From assembly GCF_000015165.1 (NCBI RefSeq), contig NC_009485.1:248001-312000 (forward strand): 64,000 nucleotides of DNA, given 5' to 3'. Position 1 is the first letter of the stretch; every line of letters begins with the position of its first letter. This DNA comes from Bradyrhizobium sp. BTAi1 (lineage in GTDB: Bacteria; Pseudomonadota; Alphaproteobacteria; Rhizobiales; Xanthobacteraceae). Of the stretch, positions 51,594-60,495 are shown one piece after another. The notes beneath the pieces were generated by a model, which had not been told where the DNA came from, did not search any database, and was given only the letters and a program-made list of their open reading frames with translations. A program made the translations under genes and the position numbers.

Positions 51594-51612
51594 ATGCGCA
51601 AAAATTGCGCAT
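51594..51612. promoter_or_regulatory. Candidate NtrC enhancer site
   Basis: ATGCGCAAAAATTGCGCAT is a perfect palindrome (8-base arms, 3-base centre) 104 bases upstream of the candidate -24 element. NtrC sites follow the pattern TGCNC...GNGCA, which this fits. Inferred from sequence and position only. Confidence 0.55.
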
Positions 51613-51695
51613 GCCAGGCTCAAGACACAATGCTGCTCACTGCGCGGGCAGAATTCCGCGACTCAGAACAGGTCAATTGCCGCCAAATCCTGCAA

Positions 51696-53006
51696 TTATT
51701 GCAGCGCTTCGCCGTGCTGGGAGATGTCGAGACCCTCGAGTTCCTGCTCGCGGGACACCCGCAACGGCACGAAGACGCTGACCAGCTTCAGGAGACCCCA
51801 GGTGACGCCGCCCGACCAGACCAGGGTGACGGCGACGCCGTAGAGCTGCGCCGCGAGTTGCTTCGGGTTGCCCTCGATCAGCCCGGCGGTGCCGCCGATC
51901 GCTGCCGTGGCGAACACGCCGGCCAGCACCGTGCCGGTGAGGCCGCCGATGCCGTGGACGCCGAACACGTCGAGCGAATCGTCATAATTGAAGCGGTGCT
52001 TCAGCGAGGTGCAGGCCCAGTAGCAGATGATGCCGGCCAGCGCGCCGATGACCAGGCCGTGCCAAGGGGCGACGAAGCCCGATGCCGGGGTGATGGTGCC
52101 GAGGCCGGCGACCGCTCCGGAGATCATGCCGAGCACCGACGGCTTGCGGCGGGTCGACCATTCCAGCGCGCCCCAGGTGACGGCGCCGGCGCAGGCGGCA
52201 AGATGCGTGGTCAGGATCGCCATCACGGCATGCGCGTTGGCGCCGAGCGCCGATCCGCCATTGAAGCCGAACCAGCCGACCCAGAGCAGGCCGGTGCCGA
52301 CGACCGCGAGCGACAGGTCGAACGGCGACAGGTTCTCGCTGCCATAGCCGTGGCGGCGTCCCATGACCACGGCCGCGACCAGGCCGCCGGTGCCGGCGGA
52401 CAGATGTACCACGAGGCCGCCGGCGAAATCGACCACGCCGGCCTGGGCGAGGAAACCGCCGCCCCAGATCCAATGCGCCAGCGGCACATAGACGAAGACG
52501 AACCAGGCGACGCCGAACACAAGATAGGCCGAGAAGCGCATGCGATCGGCCACCGAGCCGGCCACCAGCGCCACCGTGATGATCGCGAAGGTCATCTGGT
52601 ACAGCATGAACAGCGCTTCCGGAATCGTCTTGGCTCCGGGATGCACGCTCTCCATGCCCATGCCGGCGAGGAAGGCGCGGTCGAGCGTGCCGATCCAGGC
52701 GCCGTCGCCGACGAAGGCCAGCGAATAGCCGAACGCAACCCACAGGATCGAGATCAGCATGACCGCGGCGAGGCTCTGCGCCATCGTCGCCAGCACGTTC
52801 TTCTTGCGCACCATGCCCGAGTAGAACAGCGCCAGCCCCGGGATGGTCATCATCAGCACGAGGGCCGTGGCCACGATCATCCAGGCGGTGTCGGCCGGTT
52901 CGATCGTCGATGGTGCAGCCGCCAAGGCAGGCGTGGTGAAGATGGCCGCGCCTGCTGCAGCCGAAGCTGCAGACGCGCGAAGGCAACGAGACGCATAGGT
53001 CCCCAT
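51696..53006 (-). CDS. amtB: Ammonium transporter AmtB (copy 2)
   Basis: A 436-residue second AmtB. It has a cleavable leader (ASAASAAAGAAIFTTPALA), then DTAWMIVATALVLMMTIPGL, ALFYSGMVRKKNVLATM, GSVADRMRFSAYLVFG, FAGGLVVHLSAGTGGLVAA (pore His), WVGWFGFNGGSALGAN and VFGVHGIGGLTGTVLAGVF (second pore His). It lacks the alanine-rich insertion of copy 1 and is of normal length. It follows its own glnK by 84 bases. The two operons are adjacent and in the same direction, apparently an old tandem duplication that has diverged. Confidence 0.97.
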   Translation of the reverse strand: MGTYASRCLRASAASAAAGAAIFTTPALAAAPSTIEPADTAWMIVATALVLMMTIPGLALFYSGMVRKKNVLATMAQSLAAVMLISILWVAFGYSLAFVGDGAWIGTLDRAFLAGMGMESVHPGAKTIPEALFMLYQMTFAIITVALVAGSVADRMRFSAYLVFGVAWFVFVYVPLAHWIWGGGFLAQAGVVDFAGGLVVHLSAGTGGLVAAVVMGRRHGYGSENLSPFDLSLAVVGTGLLWVGWFGFNGGSALGANAHAVMAILTTHLAACAGAVTWGALEWSTRRKPSVLGMISGAVAGLGTITPASGFVAPWHGLVIGALAGIICYWACTSLKHRFNYDDSLDVFGVHGIGGLTGTVLAGVFATAAIGGTAGLIEGNPKQLAAQLYGVAVTLVWSGGVTWGLLKLVSVFVPLRVSREQELEGLDISQHGEALQ

Positions 53007-53090
53007 GACAGTCCCCCCGGCATGTCAGATCAGATTGAGATGTCTTCCGCCGCCGCGCCGTTGCGGCGGGCGTGCCGCTGTCGCGACGGC

Positions 53091-53546
<456 letters not shown>

Positions 53547-53634
53547 TCAAGGAGTGACCGATATCACTGAACGAAATGCGGCATCGCCCGACAGATCGAA
53601 GACGTTGTCCGCCTCCTCCAGCCAAGGACCCACT

Positions 53635-54507
53635 ATGTCGAATCGTTCCTGGTATTACGCTGCGCAAGGTCAGCAACAGGGGCCCATATCAGAGGACGAA
53701 CTGCGCGACCTGATCGCCAGGAGCGTCGTGACCGCCGACACGCTGCTGTGGAGCGACGGCATGGCCGGCTGGGAGAAGGCCGGACGCATTCCCGGATTGA
53801 TGTCGGGCGTGCCCGAGATCCCGCCGGCGGCACCTGCTTTCGATATCGGGGGGCCTGCCTCGGCCGGGGCGCTCTCGGCCAAGCTGGACACCTGGCCCTA
53901 TTTCGGCTGGGCGCTGCTGTATGTCGTCGGCCAGCTCGTGATCATTCTCGCGCCCTGGACTGCGGTCTATCTCTACCGCTACGTGGTCGAGCGGATCAGG
54001 GTGCCCGGTCGGCCCAATCTCAGTTTCACCGGTCAGCCGCTCGACATCTGGTATGTCTTCGTCGGTCTCGGCGTGCTGACCTATATCGGCACCAGCGACA
54101 GGCCATTCTTGCAGCTGGTTTCAGTGGTCGGACAGGCGCTGCTGGGCTGGATGATCCTGCGCTGGGTGGCCACCAAGATCGCGTCGAATGGCGAACCGCT
54201 GCCGCTTCGCTTCGAAGGCAGCCCGCTTGCCTATTTCGGCTGGTATCTCGCAACGCTGGTGTCGGCGATCACCATCATCGGCTGGGCCTGGGTGCTGACG
54301 GCCTGGATGCGCTGGATCTGCCGCAACGTCCAGGGCTCGCGGCGCGAGCTGGTGTTCAACGCCTCCGGGCTGGATGTGCTGTGGCGCACGCTGCTGTTTG
54401 CGGTGGGCTGCGCCTTCATCATTCCGATTCCGTGGCTGTTGCGCTGGTACAGCACCTGGTACGTGTCGCAATTCGCGCTCGTGCCACGCACCGCGCAGCC
54501 GGTGTGA
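53635..54507 (+). CDS. GYF_2 (DUF4339) domain membrane protein with DUF898-like helices
   Basis: A 290-residue protein; the ATG at 53635 follows AAGGACC. Residues 4-50 are a GYF_2 domain (SWYYAAQGQQQGPISEDELR, VVTADTLLWSDGMAGWEKAG), a small module thought to bind proline-rich peptides. Residues ~80-285 hold five to six membrane helices (YFGWALLYVVGQLVIILAPW, VFVGLGVLTYIGT, ASAIT-type helix LATLVSAITIIGWAWVL, LWRTLLFAVGCAFIIPIPWL). The membrane part resembles DUF898. Function unknown. It is divergent from glnK copy 2 and convergent with tesB. Confidence 0.85.
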   Translation: MSNRSWYYAAQGQQQGPISEDELRDLIARSVVTADTLLWSDGMAGWEKAGRIPGLMSGVPEIPPAAPAFDIGGPASAGALSAKLDTWPYFGWALLYVVGQLVIILAPWTAVYLYRYVVERIRVPGRPNLSFTGQPLDIWYVFVGLGVLTYIGTSDRPFLQLVSVVGQALLGWMILRWVATKIASNGEPLPLRFEGSPLAYFGWYLATLVSAITIIGWAWVLTAWMRWICRNVQGSRRELVFNASGLDVLWRTLLFAVGCAFIIPIPWLLRWYSTWYVSQFALVPRTAQPV

Positions 54508-54513
54508 CGCGGG

Positions 54514-55389
54514 CTAGGACCTTCGCTCGCGGATTGAGCCCTCCTGCGCGACGGAGGCGACCAGCGTGCCGTCGGGCTTGAAGATCGAGCCGCGGGTCAG
54601 CCCGCGGCCGCCCTGCGCGCTCGGCGAATCCTGCGCATACAGCAGCCATTCGTCGGCGCGGAACGGCCGGTGAAACCACATCGCATGATCCAGCGAGGCC
54701 GGCATCATGCGCTTGTCGAACAACGTCCGGCCGTAGCGCGCCATGACCGCGTCGAGCAGCGAGAAGTCCGATGCATAGGCCAGCGCGCACATGTGCAGCG
54801 CCGGATCGTCCGGCAGCGTGGCCGCCGTCTTGATCCAGACGTGAATGCGGCCGTCATCGATCTTCTGGCCGAAATAGCGGCTGAGCTCGACCGGGCGCAG
54901 CTCGATGGGACGATCGGATTCGTAATAGCGGCGGATGAAATCCGGCATCCGCTGGAAGACTTCCTGGAACATTGGCTGCTTGGAGATCTCCTCCGCGGTG
55001 AGCTTCTCCGGCGGCGGCACGTCCGGCATCCTGTCCTGGTGGTTGAACGCGCTCTCCTCGTCGCTGTGAAACGAGACCATGATCGAGAAGATCGCATTGC
55101 CGTGCTGGATCGCGGTGACCCGGCGGGTCGCATAGCTCTTGCCGTCGCGCAGACGCTCGACCTGGTAGATGATCGGCACCTGCGGATCGCCGGGCAGGAT
55201 GAAATAGCAGTGCAGCGAATGCGGCAGCCGGCCCTCGACGGTGCGGCAGGCCGCCATCATCGCCTGGCCGATGACCTGGCCGCCGAACACGCGCTGCCAG
55301 CTGGTCTTCGGGCTGTTGCCGCGGAACAGGTTCACCTCGATAGGCTCGAGGTCGAGGATCGAGATCAGGTCGATCAGTCCCTTGGACAT
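54514..55389 (-). CDS. tesB: Acyl-CoA thioesterase II
   Basis: A 291-residue double-hotdog thioesterase that hydrolyses medium- and long-chain acyl-CoA to free fatty acid and CoA. The ATG at 55389 starts the homology (LIDLISILDLEPIEVNLFRG). Visible blocks are RVFGGQVIGQAMMAACRTV, HSLHCYFILPGDPQVPIIYQ, and the catalytic region SLDHAMWFHRPFRADEWLLY (Asp) with SPSAQGGRGLTRGSIF (Gln and neighbours). Length agrees with E. coli TesB. It is divergent from the UbiH-type gene, 154 bases away. Confidence 0.96.
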   Translation of the reverse strand: MSKGLIDLISILDLEPIEVNLFRGNSPKTSWQRVFGGQVIGQAMMAACRTVEGRLPHSLHCYFILPGDPQVPIIYQVERLRDGKSYATRRVTAIQHGNAIFSIMVSFHSDEESAFNHQDRMPDVPPPEKLTAEEISKQPMFQEVFQRMPDFIRRYYESDRPIELRPVELSRYFGQKIDDGRIHVWIKTAATLPDDPALHMCALAYASDFSLLDAVMARYGRTLFDKRMMPASLDHAMWFHRPFRADEWLLYAQDSPSAQGGRGLTRGSIFKPDGTLVASVAQEGSIRERRS

Positions 55390-55543
55390 GGCACGGTGCT
55401 TTCGCTGGCTCGGCCGCCGGCGCCGGCCGCGCCAAAGCGGGACAGGCATCCGGAAATGACGGCCTGGGGTGGCGGCCCTTGGTTCACGCCCCTGTTTCGC
55501 CTAGCTATAGTCCACCCGCAAGAGCAACCGTGAGCAGAGTGGC

Positions 55544-56764
55544 ATGACGACACAGCGAAGCATTGTCATTTGTGGCGGGGCCTTCGCCGGCCTGGCGCTC
55601 GCGCTTGCGCTCCGGCAGGGACTCGGTGCCGAGGTGCCGGTGATCGTGGCCGATCCGGCGCTGGCCAACCGGCCGAGCCGCGATCCGCGCGCCAGCGCCA
55701 TCGTCGCCGCCTGCCGCAAGCTGTTCGACGCGATCGGCGTCTGGGCCGATGTCGCGCCGCAGGCGCAGCCGATCCTCGACATGGTCATCACCGATTCCAA
55801 GCTCGAGGATGCCACGCGGCCGGCCTTTCTGACCTTTGCCGGCCAGGTCGAGGCCGGCGAGCCGTTCGCGCATATGGTCGAAAACCGGCTGTTGATCGAC
55901 GCCCTGGTCCGGCACGCGGAGGCGGCTGGTGTCGAGCTGAAGGCGATGCCGGTGACCGGCTTCAAGACCCGGACGGACGCTGTCACCGTCACGCTGGGCG
56001 ACGGCAGCGAGGTCGAGGCCAGCCTGCTGGTGGCGGCCGATGGTGCGCGCTCGAAGCTGCGCGAGCGCGCCGGGATCCAGACCCATGGCTGGGACTATGA
56101 CCAGTCCGGCATCGTCGTCACCGTCGGCCATGAGCGTGACCATGGCGGCCGTGCCGAGGAGCATTTCCTGCCGCCCGGTCCGTTCGCGATCCTGCCACTG
56201 ACCGGCAAGCGCTCGTCGCTGGTGTGGACCGAGCGCCGCAAGGAGGCAAAACGCCTCGTCGAACTGAGCGCCGACGAATTCCATGCCGAGCTCGAGAAGC
56301 GCGCCGGCCTTCACCTCGGCGAATTGAAGGTGCTCGACCAGCCGCGTGCGTTCCCGCTGTCCTATTTCGTGGCGCGCTCGTTCATCGCGCCGCGGCTGGC
56401 GCTGGTCGGCGACGCCGCTCATGTGATCCATCCGATTGCGGGACAGGGCCTCAATATGGGGCTGAAGGACGTCGCGGCGCTGGCTCAGGTGGTTGTCGAC
56501 GCCGCTCGCATGGGAATCGATCCGGGCCAGGTCGACGTGCTCGAAAGCTATCAGCGCTGGCGGCGCTTCGACACGATGGCGATGGGCGTCGCCACCAACT
56601 CGCTGAACTTCCTGTTCTCGAACAAATCGACCTTGCTGCGCGCCGTGCGCGACATCGGGCTCGGGATCGTCGATCGCGCGCCGCCGTTGAAGGAGCTGTT
56701 CATCAAGCAGGCCGCCGGCCTGACCGGCGAGATGCCGCGGCTGTTGAAGGGGGAGGCGCTGTAG
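55544..56764 (+). CDS. UbiH/UbiF-family FAD-dependent hydroxylase
   Basis: A 406-residue flavin monooxygenase of the ubiquinone-biosynthesis group, which hydroxylates the ring of polyprenylated phenols using O2 and NAD(P)H at the membrane. FAD motif IVICGGAFAGLALALALRQG (GxGxxG written GGAFAG), DG motif LLVAADGARSKLRERAGI, and the second FAD block RLALVGDAAHVIHPIAGQGL with NMGLKDVAALAQV. Which ring position it hydroxylates is not evident, since alphaproteobacteria use several related enzymes (UbiH, UbiF, UbiL). Monocistronic; ends in a palindromic repeat. Confidence 0.93.
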   Translation: MTTQRSIVICGGAFAGLALALALRQGLGAEVPVIVADPALANRPSRDPRASAIVAACRKLFDAIGVWADVAPQAQPILDMVITDSKLEDATRPAFLTFAGQVEAGEPFAHMVENRLLIDALVRHAEAAGVELKAMPVTGFKTRTDAVTVTLGDGSEVEASLLVAADGARSKLRERAGIQTHGWDYDQSGIVVTVGHERDHGGRAEEHFLPPGPFAILPLTGKRSSLVWTERRKEAKRLVELSADEFHAELEKRAGLHLGELKVLDQPRAFPLSYFVARSFIAPRLALVGDAAHVIHPIAGQGLNMGLKDVAALAQVVVDAARMGIDPGQVDVLESYQRWRRFDTMAMGVATNSLNFLFSNKSTLLRAVRDIGLGIVDRAPPLKELFIKQAAGLTGEMPRLLKGEAL

Positions 56765-56813
56765 AGCGTTGATCCGGACAAGCTGTAACCGGCTTTCCGA
56801 AAGGATGATGCTC
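56763..56813. repeat. Imperfect palindromic repeat between convergent genes, copy 2
   Basis: AGAGCGTTGATCCGGACA ... AACCGGCTTTCCGAAAGGAT, closely matching the copy at 26641-26691. It begins at the stop codon of the UbiH-type gene and ends about 12 bases before the stop of the leftward hydrolase. Confidence 0.8.
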
Positions 56814-56824
56814 CAACAAGGAGC

Positions 56825-57748
56825 TCAGCGCGGGCCTGCGGCCGCGATGAAACCGGCGACCGCCTCGACCATGTCGGGGTCGAGCGGCCGGTCCGGGTCG
56901 TTATAGGAGGCGAGATTCTCGTCCTCATTGGCGACGTCGACCAGCACGTGATTCATCTCCGGCAGCCAAAGCGTCTTGGCGGCCGGCGCGGCGGCGGCGA
57001 GCGCGACCATGTCGAGCCGCGCAATCTGGCTGTCGCGGGCGCCGCCGACGATCAGGATCGGGATCGTGATCTGCTTCAGCGGATCGATCGGGTCCTCCGC
57101 GAAGGCCGAGCCGATGCCGGGCTGCATCTGGGGCGCGATCGGCAGGTCAGGGGGCGGCGGATCGACAATCTGCCCGGCCATGATGGCGTCGATCGCCTTC
57201 GCGACCGGCTCCATCTTGGCAGCCGGCAGCTTCCTCTCAAGCTGCGTCTTCAGCAGATCGCCCTGCCGCCGCGCCGAGGTCGCGAGCAGGATCAGCCGGT
57301 CGACCGGCGTGCGTCGGGCGGTGAGGATCGCCACCAAGCCACCCTCGCTGTGGCCGACGAGCGCGATGCGGGCGAACTTGCCGCGCAAGAAGTCGACGAG
57401 AGAAGCGGTATCGCCGACATAGTCCTTGAACCGGAAATCTTCCGGCCGGCCGAACTCCGCCTTCCAGCCGCGCGCGCCTCTCTTGTCGAAGCGCAGGCTG
57501 GCGATGCCGCGGGCGGCGAGCTGATCGGCCAGCTTCTTCAATGTCGCCGGCTTGAGCTGCGGCCCGTTGCCGTCCCGATCCGTCGACCCGGATCCGGCGA
57601 TCAGGAGCGCGACCGGCGGCCGTTCGATGCCTGCGGGGGTGGTGAGAACGGCGTCGAGCGCGCCGACGCGGATCGTGCTCTCCTCGGCCGTCGCTGCCGA
57701 GGTGAGGACGACCAGGGCAAGCGCGCCGCGAATCAGGGCCGAGCGCAT
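56825..57748 (-). CDS. Exported alpha/beta hydrolase
   Basis: A 307-residue serine hydrolase with a signal peptide (IRGALALVVLTSAATA). Oxyanion-hole segment VALLIAGSGSTDRDGNGPQ, then GIASLRFDKRGARGWKAEFG, the nucleophile elbow IALVGHSEGGLVAILTARR, the acid region ILIVGGARDSQIA and the histidine in LPEMNHVLVD. This is the arrangement of periplasmic peptidase/esterase-like hydrolases (family similar to YfhR/BEM46). It begins two bases after the Trm112-like stop, so the two are cotranscribed. Substrate unknown. Confidence 0.9.
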   Translation of the reverse strand: MRSALIRGALALVVLTSAATAEESTIRVGALDAVLTTPAGIERPPVALLIAGSGSTDRDGNGPQLKPATLKKLADQLAARGIASLRFDKRGARGWKAEFGRPEDFRFKDYVGDTASLVDFLRGKFARIALVGHSEGGLVAILTARRTPVDRLILLATSARRQGDLLKTQLERKLPAAKMEPVAKAIDAIMAGQIVDPPPPDLPIAPQMQPGIGSAFAEDPIDPLKQITIPILIVGGARDSQIARLDMVALAAAAPAAKTLWLPEMNHVLVDVANEDENLASYNDPDRPLDPDMVEAVAGFIAAAGPR

Positions 57749-57750
57749 CG

Positions 57751-57948
57751 TCAGCCGATCTTCCGCGCTTCCTCGGGCAGCATGATCGGAATGCCGTCGC
57801 GGATCGGATAAGCGAGCTTGGCCGAGCGGGAGATCAACTCCTGCTTGGCGGCGTCATACTCCAGCGGTCCCTTGGTCATGGGGCAGACCAGGATCTCGAG
57901 CAGCTTCGGGTCGACGGAATTGGCGGGGCGATCGAGCGGGGCGTTCAT
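57751..57948 (-). CDS. Trm112/YcaR-family small zinc-ribbon-like protein
   Basis: A 65-residue protein. The ATG at 57948 follows GGAGACC. Marks are [20 protein letters not shown] and [20 protein letters not shown], ending PEEARKIG. The Trm112 family in eukaryotes and archaea activates methyltransferases; bacterial YcaR-like members have no established role. Only one cysteine of the usual zinc pair (LVCPMTKG, where the second is Thr) remains, so zinc binding is doubtful. First gene of a two-gene unit with the exported hydrolase. Confidence 0.93.
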   Translation of the reverse strand: MNAPLDRPANSVDPKLLEILVCPMTKGPLEYDAAKQELISRSAKLAYPIRDGIPIMLPEEARKIG

Positions 57949-58004
57949 GGCATGGTCTCCGGCGGGCGCTGTCCTAACATATTCACGGTCGCGCTGTCGT
58001 CTAC

Positions 58005-58547
58005 TCAAGGCTCATGCAGCGCGATCCGGATCAGCTCGCCGAGCGCGGCCTCCTGCTGTCCGGCCGGCAGCGGTCGGCCGGACAATGCGTGGCCGAGAAA
58101 CGCCCAATACAGCACCTGCGCGCGGGCCTGGGCGACATCCGGCGGCAGACCTCGGGCGGTGAGCAAGCCCTCGATATAGCCCAGTCGGCGCTTGTCGATC
58201 GCCTGCACGGCGTGCTGCGCCGCCGCGTCCGACGCGGCCCAGCTGCGGACGGCCCGCTCCAGACTGAGCCTGATGGTAAAGCTGCGACGCAGCAGCACGG
58301 CGATCGCCGGTTCGTCGCCAGCGCTCGCCTCGACCCCGCTGATGATCTGCTCGGCTGCGATGTCGCGCCAATGCTTCAGCAACGCGGCATGGAACGCGGC
58401 CACGTCGGCAAAGTGCCAGTAGAAGCTGCCGCGCGACACCCCCATCACCTTGGCCATCGGCTCGGCCTTGAGCGCGGTGAAGCCACGGCTTGCCAGCACC
58501 TTGAGACCCTGGTCCAGCCAGTCCTTCGCCGAGAGCTGTTCGTTCAT
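58005..58547 (-). CDS. TetR-family transcriptional repressor
   Basis: A 180-residue regulator with an N-terminal [43 protein letters not shown] and [15 protein letters not shown]. The C-terminal ligand domain is typical in length. The ATG at 58547 is the best start. Two near-identical palindromes lie between it and the divergent membrane gene, so it probably represses both itself and that gene until a ligand binds. The RGSFYWHF helix is a classic TetR recognition helix. Confidence 0.93.
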   Translation of the reverse strand: MNEQLSAKDWLDQGLKVLASRGFTALKAEPMAKVMGVSRGSFYWHFADVAAFHAALLKHWRDIAAEQIISGVEASAGDEPAIAVLLRRSFTIRLSLERAVRSWAASDAAAQHAVQAIDKRRLGYIEGLLTARGLPPDVAQARAQVLYWAFLGHALSGRPLPAGQQEAALGELIRIALHEP

Positions 58548-58568
58548 GTCGTCACCACCCGATCGACC

Positions 58569-58582
58569 ATACACAAGTGTAT
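58569..58582. promoter_or_regulatory. TetR operator O1 (candidate)
   Basis: ATACACAAGTGTAT, a perfect palindrome 22 bases upstream of the tetR start, matching the core of the second site (ATACASAASTGTAT with S = C or G). Close to the repressor gene, it suggests autoregulation. Confidence 0.75.
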
Positions 58583-58608
58583 TGACGGGCGCCATCCTCT
58601 CGGGCAGG

Positions 58609-58630
58609 CTCCATACAGAACTGTATGGAG
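58609..58630. promoter_or_regulatory. TetR operator O2 (candidate), overlapping the ribosome site of the target
   Basis: CTCCATACAG-AA-CTGTATGGAG: a perfect 22-base palindrome whose right arm contains the GGAG ribosome site of the divergent membrane gene. Binding here would block transcription start or elongation of that gene. Confidence 0.8.
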
Positions 58631-58636
58631 GTGGCG

Positions 58637-58987
58637 ATGCGCGATATGCTGTTGCAATGTGCCGGGTTGGCGGTGATCGTGGTGGCGCTGATCCATGGCC
58701 TGCTCGGCGAGACCACCGTGTTCGCGCGGGCCAGCATCGCGCCGGAGCGGCTGCGCACCTTGCTCCGCCTGGTGTGGCAGGCTGGCACGGTGGCATGGAT
58801 CGGCTATGGTCTCTTGCTGATTGCTGCGCCCTGGATGGGCTCGGAGCCCGCGCGGCATTGGATCGCGATCACGGCCATCGTCGTGTTCGCGTCCGCCGCC
58901 TGCGCCAATGCCGTGGCGACACGCGCGCGCCATTTCGGCTGGGTCATGCTCGCGGGAGCCGTTGTGCTCGCCGCAGCGGGCTATTGA
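58637..58987 (+). CDS. Four-helix membrane protein controlled by the adjacent TetR regulator
   Basis: A 116-residue protein. The ATG at 58637 has GGAGG five bases upstream; the in-frame ATG at 58625 lies inside the operator/ribosome site. Four helices: LLQCAGLAVIVVALIHGLLG, LLRLVWQAGTVAWIGYGLLL, WIAITAIVVFASAACANAVA and FGWVMLAGAVVLAAAGY. No transporter family signature (not the SMR pattern). The divergent repressor with twin operators marks it as the regulated product, perhaps for efflux or membrane response to a small hydrophobic compound. Confidence 0.82.
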   Translation: MRDMLLQCAGLAVIVVALIHGLLGETTVFARASIAPERLRTLLRLVWQAGTVAWIGYGLLLIAAPWMGSEPARHWIAITAIVVFASAACANAVATRARHFGWVMLAGAVVLAAAGY

Positions 58988-59305
58988 GGTGCGCCGGACA
59001 CCAGCCTCACGTCGTTTGCCTGCTCCGATCGGCGGTCAATGTTTTGCCGCAAAACGGCAATGCGCGGCCGCGGTGTGGCAAGCCGACGAACGATCTTAAC
59101 GAAACAACGCCGGACGACCGCCGGCGGCCAAGCACTCGCCACTGCCAAGACATATTCGCGAAGAATGGTTCCAACTTAGAAGGAGTCTCTTTGCAGACCC
59201 GGCGGCGGGCCGATTAGCTGTTCGTCGTCGCGAACGGGTACTCGCCATCGAGCGGCCGCGTACCAGTTCTCCGATTTGTTTGTCGTGATACGAGGGGACT
59301 GATCG
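58988..59305. other. Intergenic region upstream of the cupredoxin-FTR1 operon
   Basis: About 320 bases that should contain an iron-responsive promoter. I looked for an Irr/ICE or Fur-type palindrome; only a weak partial match (TTAGAAGGAGTCT near 59177) is present. No gene recognised. Confidence 0.4.
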
Positions 59306-59653
59306 ATGTTGGTCGACGTGGTGCGGAAGTTGATGGTCGTTGCCGGCAGCCTCGGCGTGATGCTGGCGATGACGCAGGCCCAGGCAGACGGGCGGAACGA
59401 GATCTGCCTCACTTATGCGAATGGACAATTCGAGCCGAAAGAGCCGACCGTGCCGGCCGACGCGCCGCTGACCATCCGCGTCAAGAACTTGGACGCCAAG
59501 GCGATGGAGTTCGAGAGCGAGACGCTCAAGATCGAAAAGGTCGTTGCCGGCAACAGCGAGGCCGTCCTCAACGTTCGTGCGGTGAAGTCGGGACGCTACG
59601 AATTCCACAACGACTTCAACGAAAAAGCACGCGGTTTCCTCATTGTTCAATAA
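59306..59653 (+). CDS. Periplasmic cupredoxin-domain protein of an iron uptake pair (FtrB-like)
   Basis: A 115-residue precursor preceded by GAGGGG. The signal peptide is LMVVAGSLGVMLAMTQAQA-D. The mature domain reads FEPKEPTVPADAPLTIRVKN, then AMEFESETLKIEKVVAGNSE and GRYEFHNDFNEKARGFLIVQ, a cupredoxin-like beta fold of the kind found in EfeO and FtrB. In the Bordetella FtrABCD system this protein oxidises or hands over ferrous iron to the FTR1 permease. It starts a two-gene operon with the FTR1 gene 11 bases downstream. Confidence 0.88.
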   Translation: MLVDVVRKLMVVAGSLGVMLAMTQAQADGRNEICLTYANGQFEPKEPTVPADAPLTIRVKNLDAKAMEFESETLKIEKVVAGNSEAVLNVRAVKSGRYEFHNDFNEKARGFLIVQ

Positions 59654-59664
59654 AGGGTGGTCTC

Positions 59665-60495
59665 ATGCTTGCCGCGCTGATCATCGTCTTTCGTGAAGTG
59701 TTCGAGGCCGGTCTGATCGTCGGCATCGTGCTCGCGGTCACGAGCTCTGTGCCGTATCGGCTGCGTTGGATCGGCGGCGGATTGTTTGCCGGGCTTGTCG
59801 GCGCCTGTGCCGTCGCGGCCTTCGCCGGGACGTTGACCCAGCTGTTCGAGGGCATGGGGCAGGAGCTGTTCAACGCGGCGATCCTGTCGACGGCGGTGAT
59901 CATGCTGACGTGGCACAATGTGTGGATGGCCCGGCATGGTCGTGAGATGGCCAACGAGCTGCGGACGATGGGGCAGGCGGTGGTCGACGGCGCAAGGCCG
60001 TTGGTTGCGTTGGCGACCGTGATCGCCATCGCTGTGCTCCGCGAAGGCAGTGAGGTCGCGCTGTTCCTTTATGGTGTCGCGGCCACAAGCGAGGGCGGCG
60101 GTCGGGCGCTGCTCGGCGGCGGTGCCTTGGGCCTGCTGCTCGGCGTGGCCGTCTGTCTTGCGACCTATTTCGGTCTGATGCGGATTCCGCCGCGCGCGTT
60201 GTTCAGGACCACCACCGTGCTGATCACGCTGTTGTCGGCCGGCATGGCGGCCCAGGCGGTGTTCTTTCTCGCTCGCGCCAACTGGCTGACCTCGTTCGAT
60301 CAGGTGGTGTGGGATTCGAGCGCTGTTCTGCCCGAGGGCGGCGTGGCCGGCCGAACCCTGAAGGCGCTGATTGGATATACCGACCAGCCGACGGTGATGC
60401 AGCTCGCCGCCTATGTCGGCGTGATCCTGCTCACGGTGATATTGATGCGCTTGACCGCGGGAACGCGCGCGCCGCGCGTGATCGCGGCCGAGTGA
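59665..60495 (+). CDS. FTR1-family iron permease (FtrC/EfeU-like)
   Basis: A 276-residue permease with seven helices. The first iron-binding motif is REVFEAGL at residues 10-17, the usual REGLE with V-F for G-L, and the second is LREGSEVALFLYG near residue 128. The yeast and bacterial FTR1 family passes iron through paired REXXE motifs; both are complete here (R-E-x-x-E). Stop at 60495 meets the stop of the leftward LON-domain gene. No P19/FtrA periplasmic protein or FtrD ferredoxin gene lies beside it, so this is a reduced two-gene version. Confidence 0.95.
   Translation: MLAALIIVFREVFEAGLIVGIVLAVTSSVPYRLRWIGGGLFAGLVGACAVAAFAGTLTQLFEGMGQELFNAAILSTAVIMLTWHNVWMARHGREMANELRTMGQAVVDGARPLVALATVIAIAVLREGSEVALFLYGVAATSEGGGRALLGGGALGLLLGVAVCLATYFGLMRIPPRALFRTTTVLITLLSAGMAAQAVFFLARANWLTSFDQVVWDSSAVLPEGGVAGRTLKALIGYTDQPTVMQLAAYVGVILLTVILMRLTAGTRAPRVIAAE

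Noticed and set aside
59170..59200. Possible Irr/ICE-type iron box (TTAGAAGGAGTCT)
   Set aside because: Only one half matches the expected inverted repeat; too weak to call.
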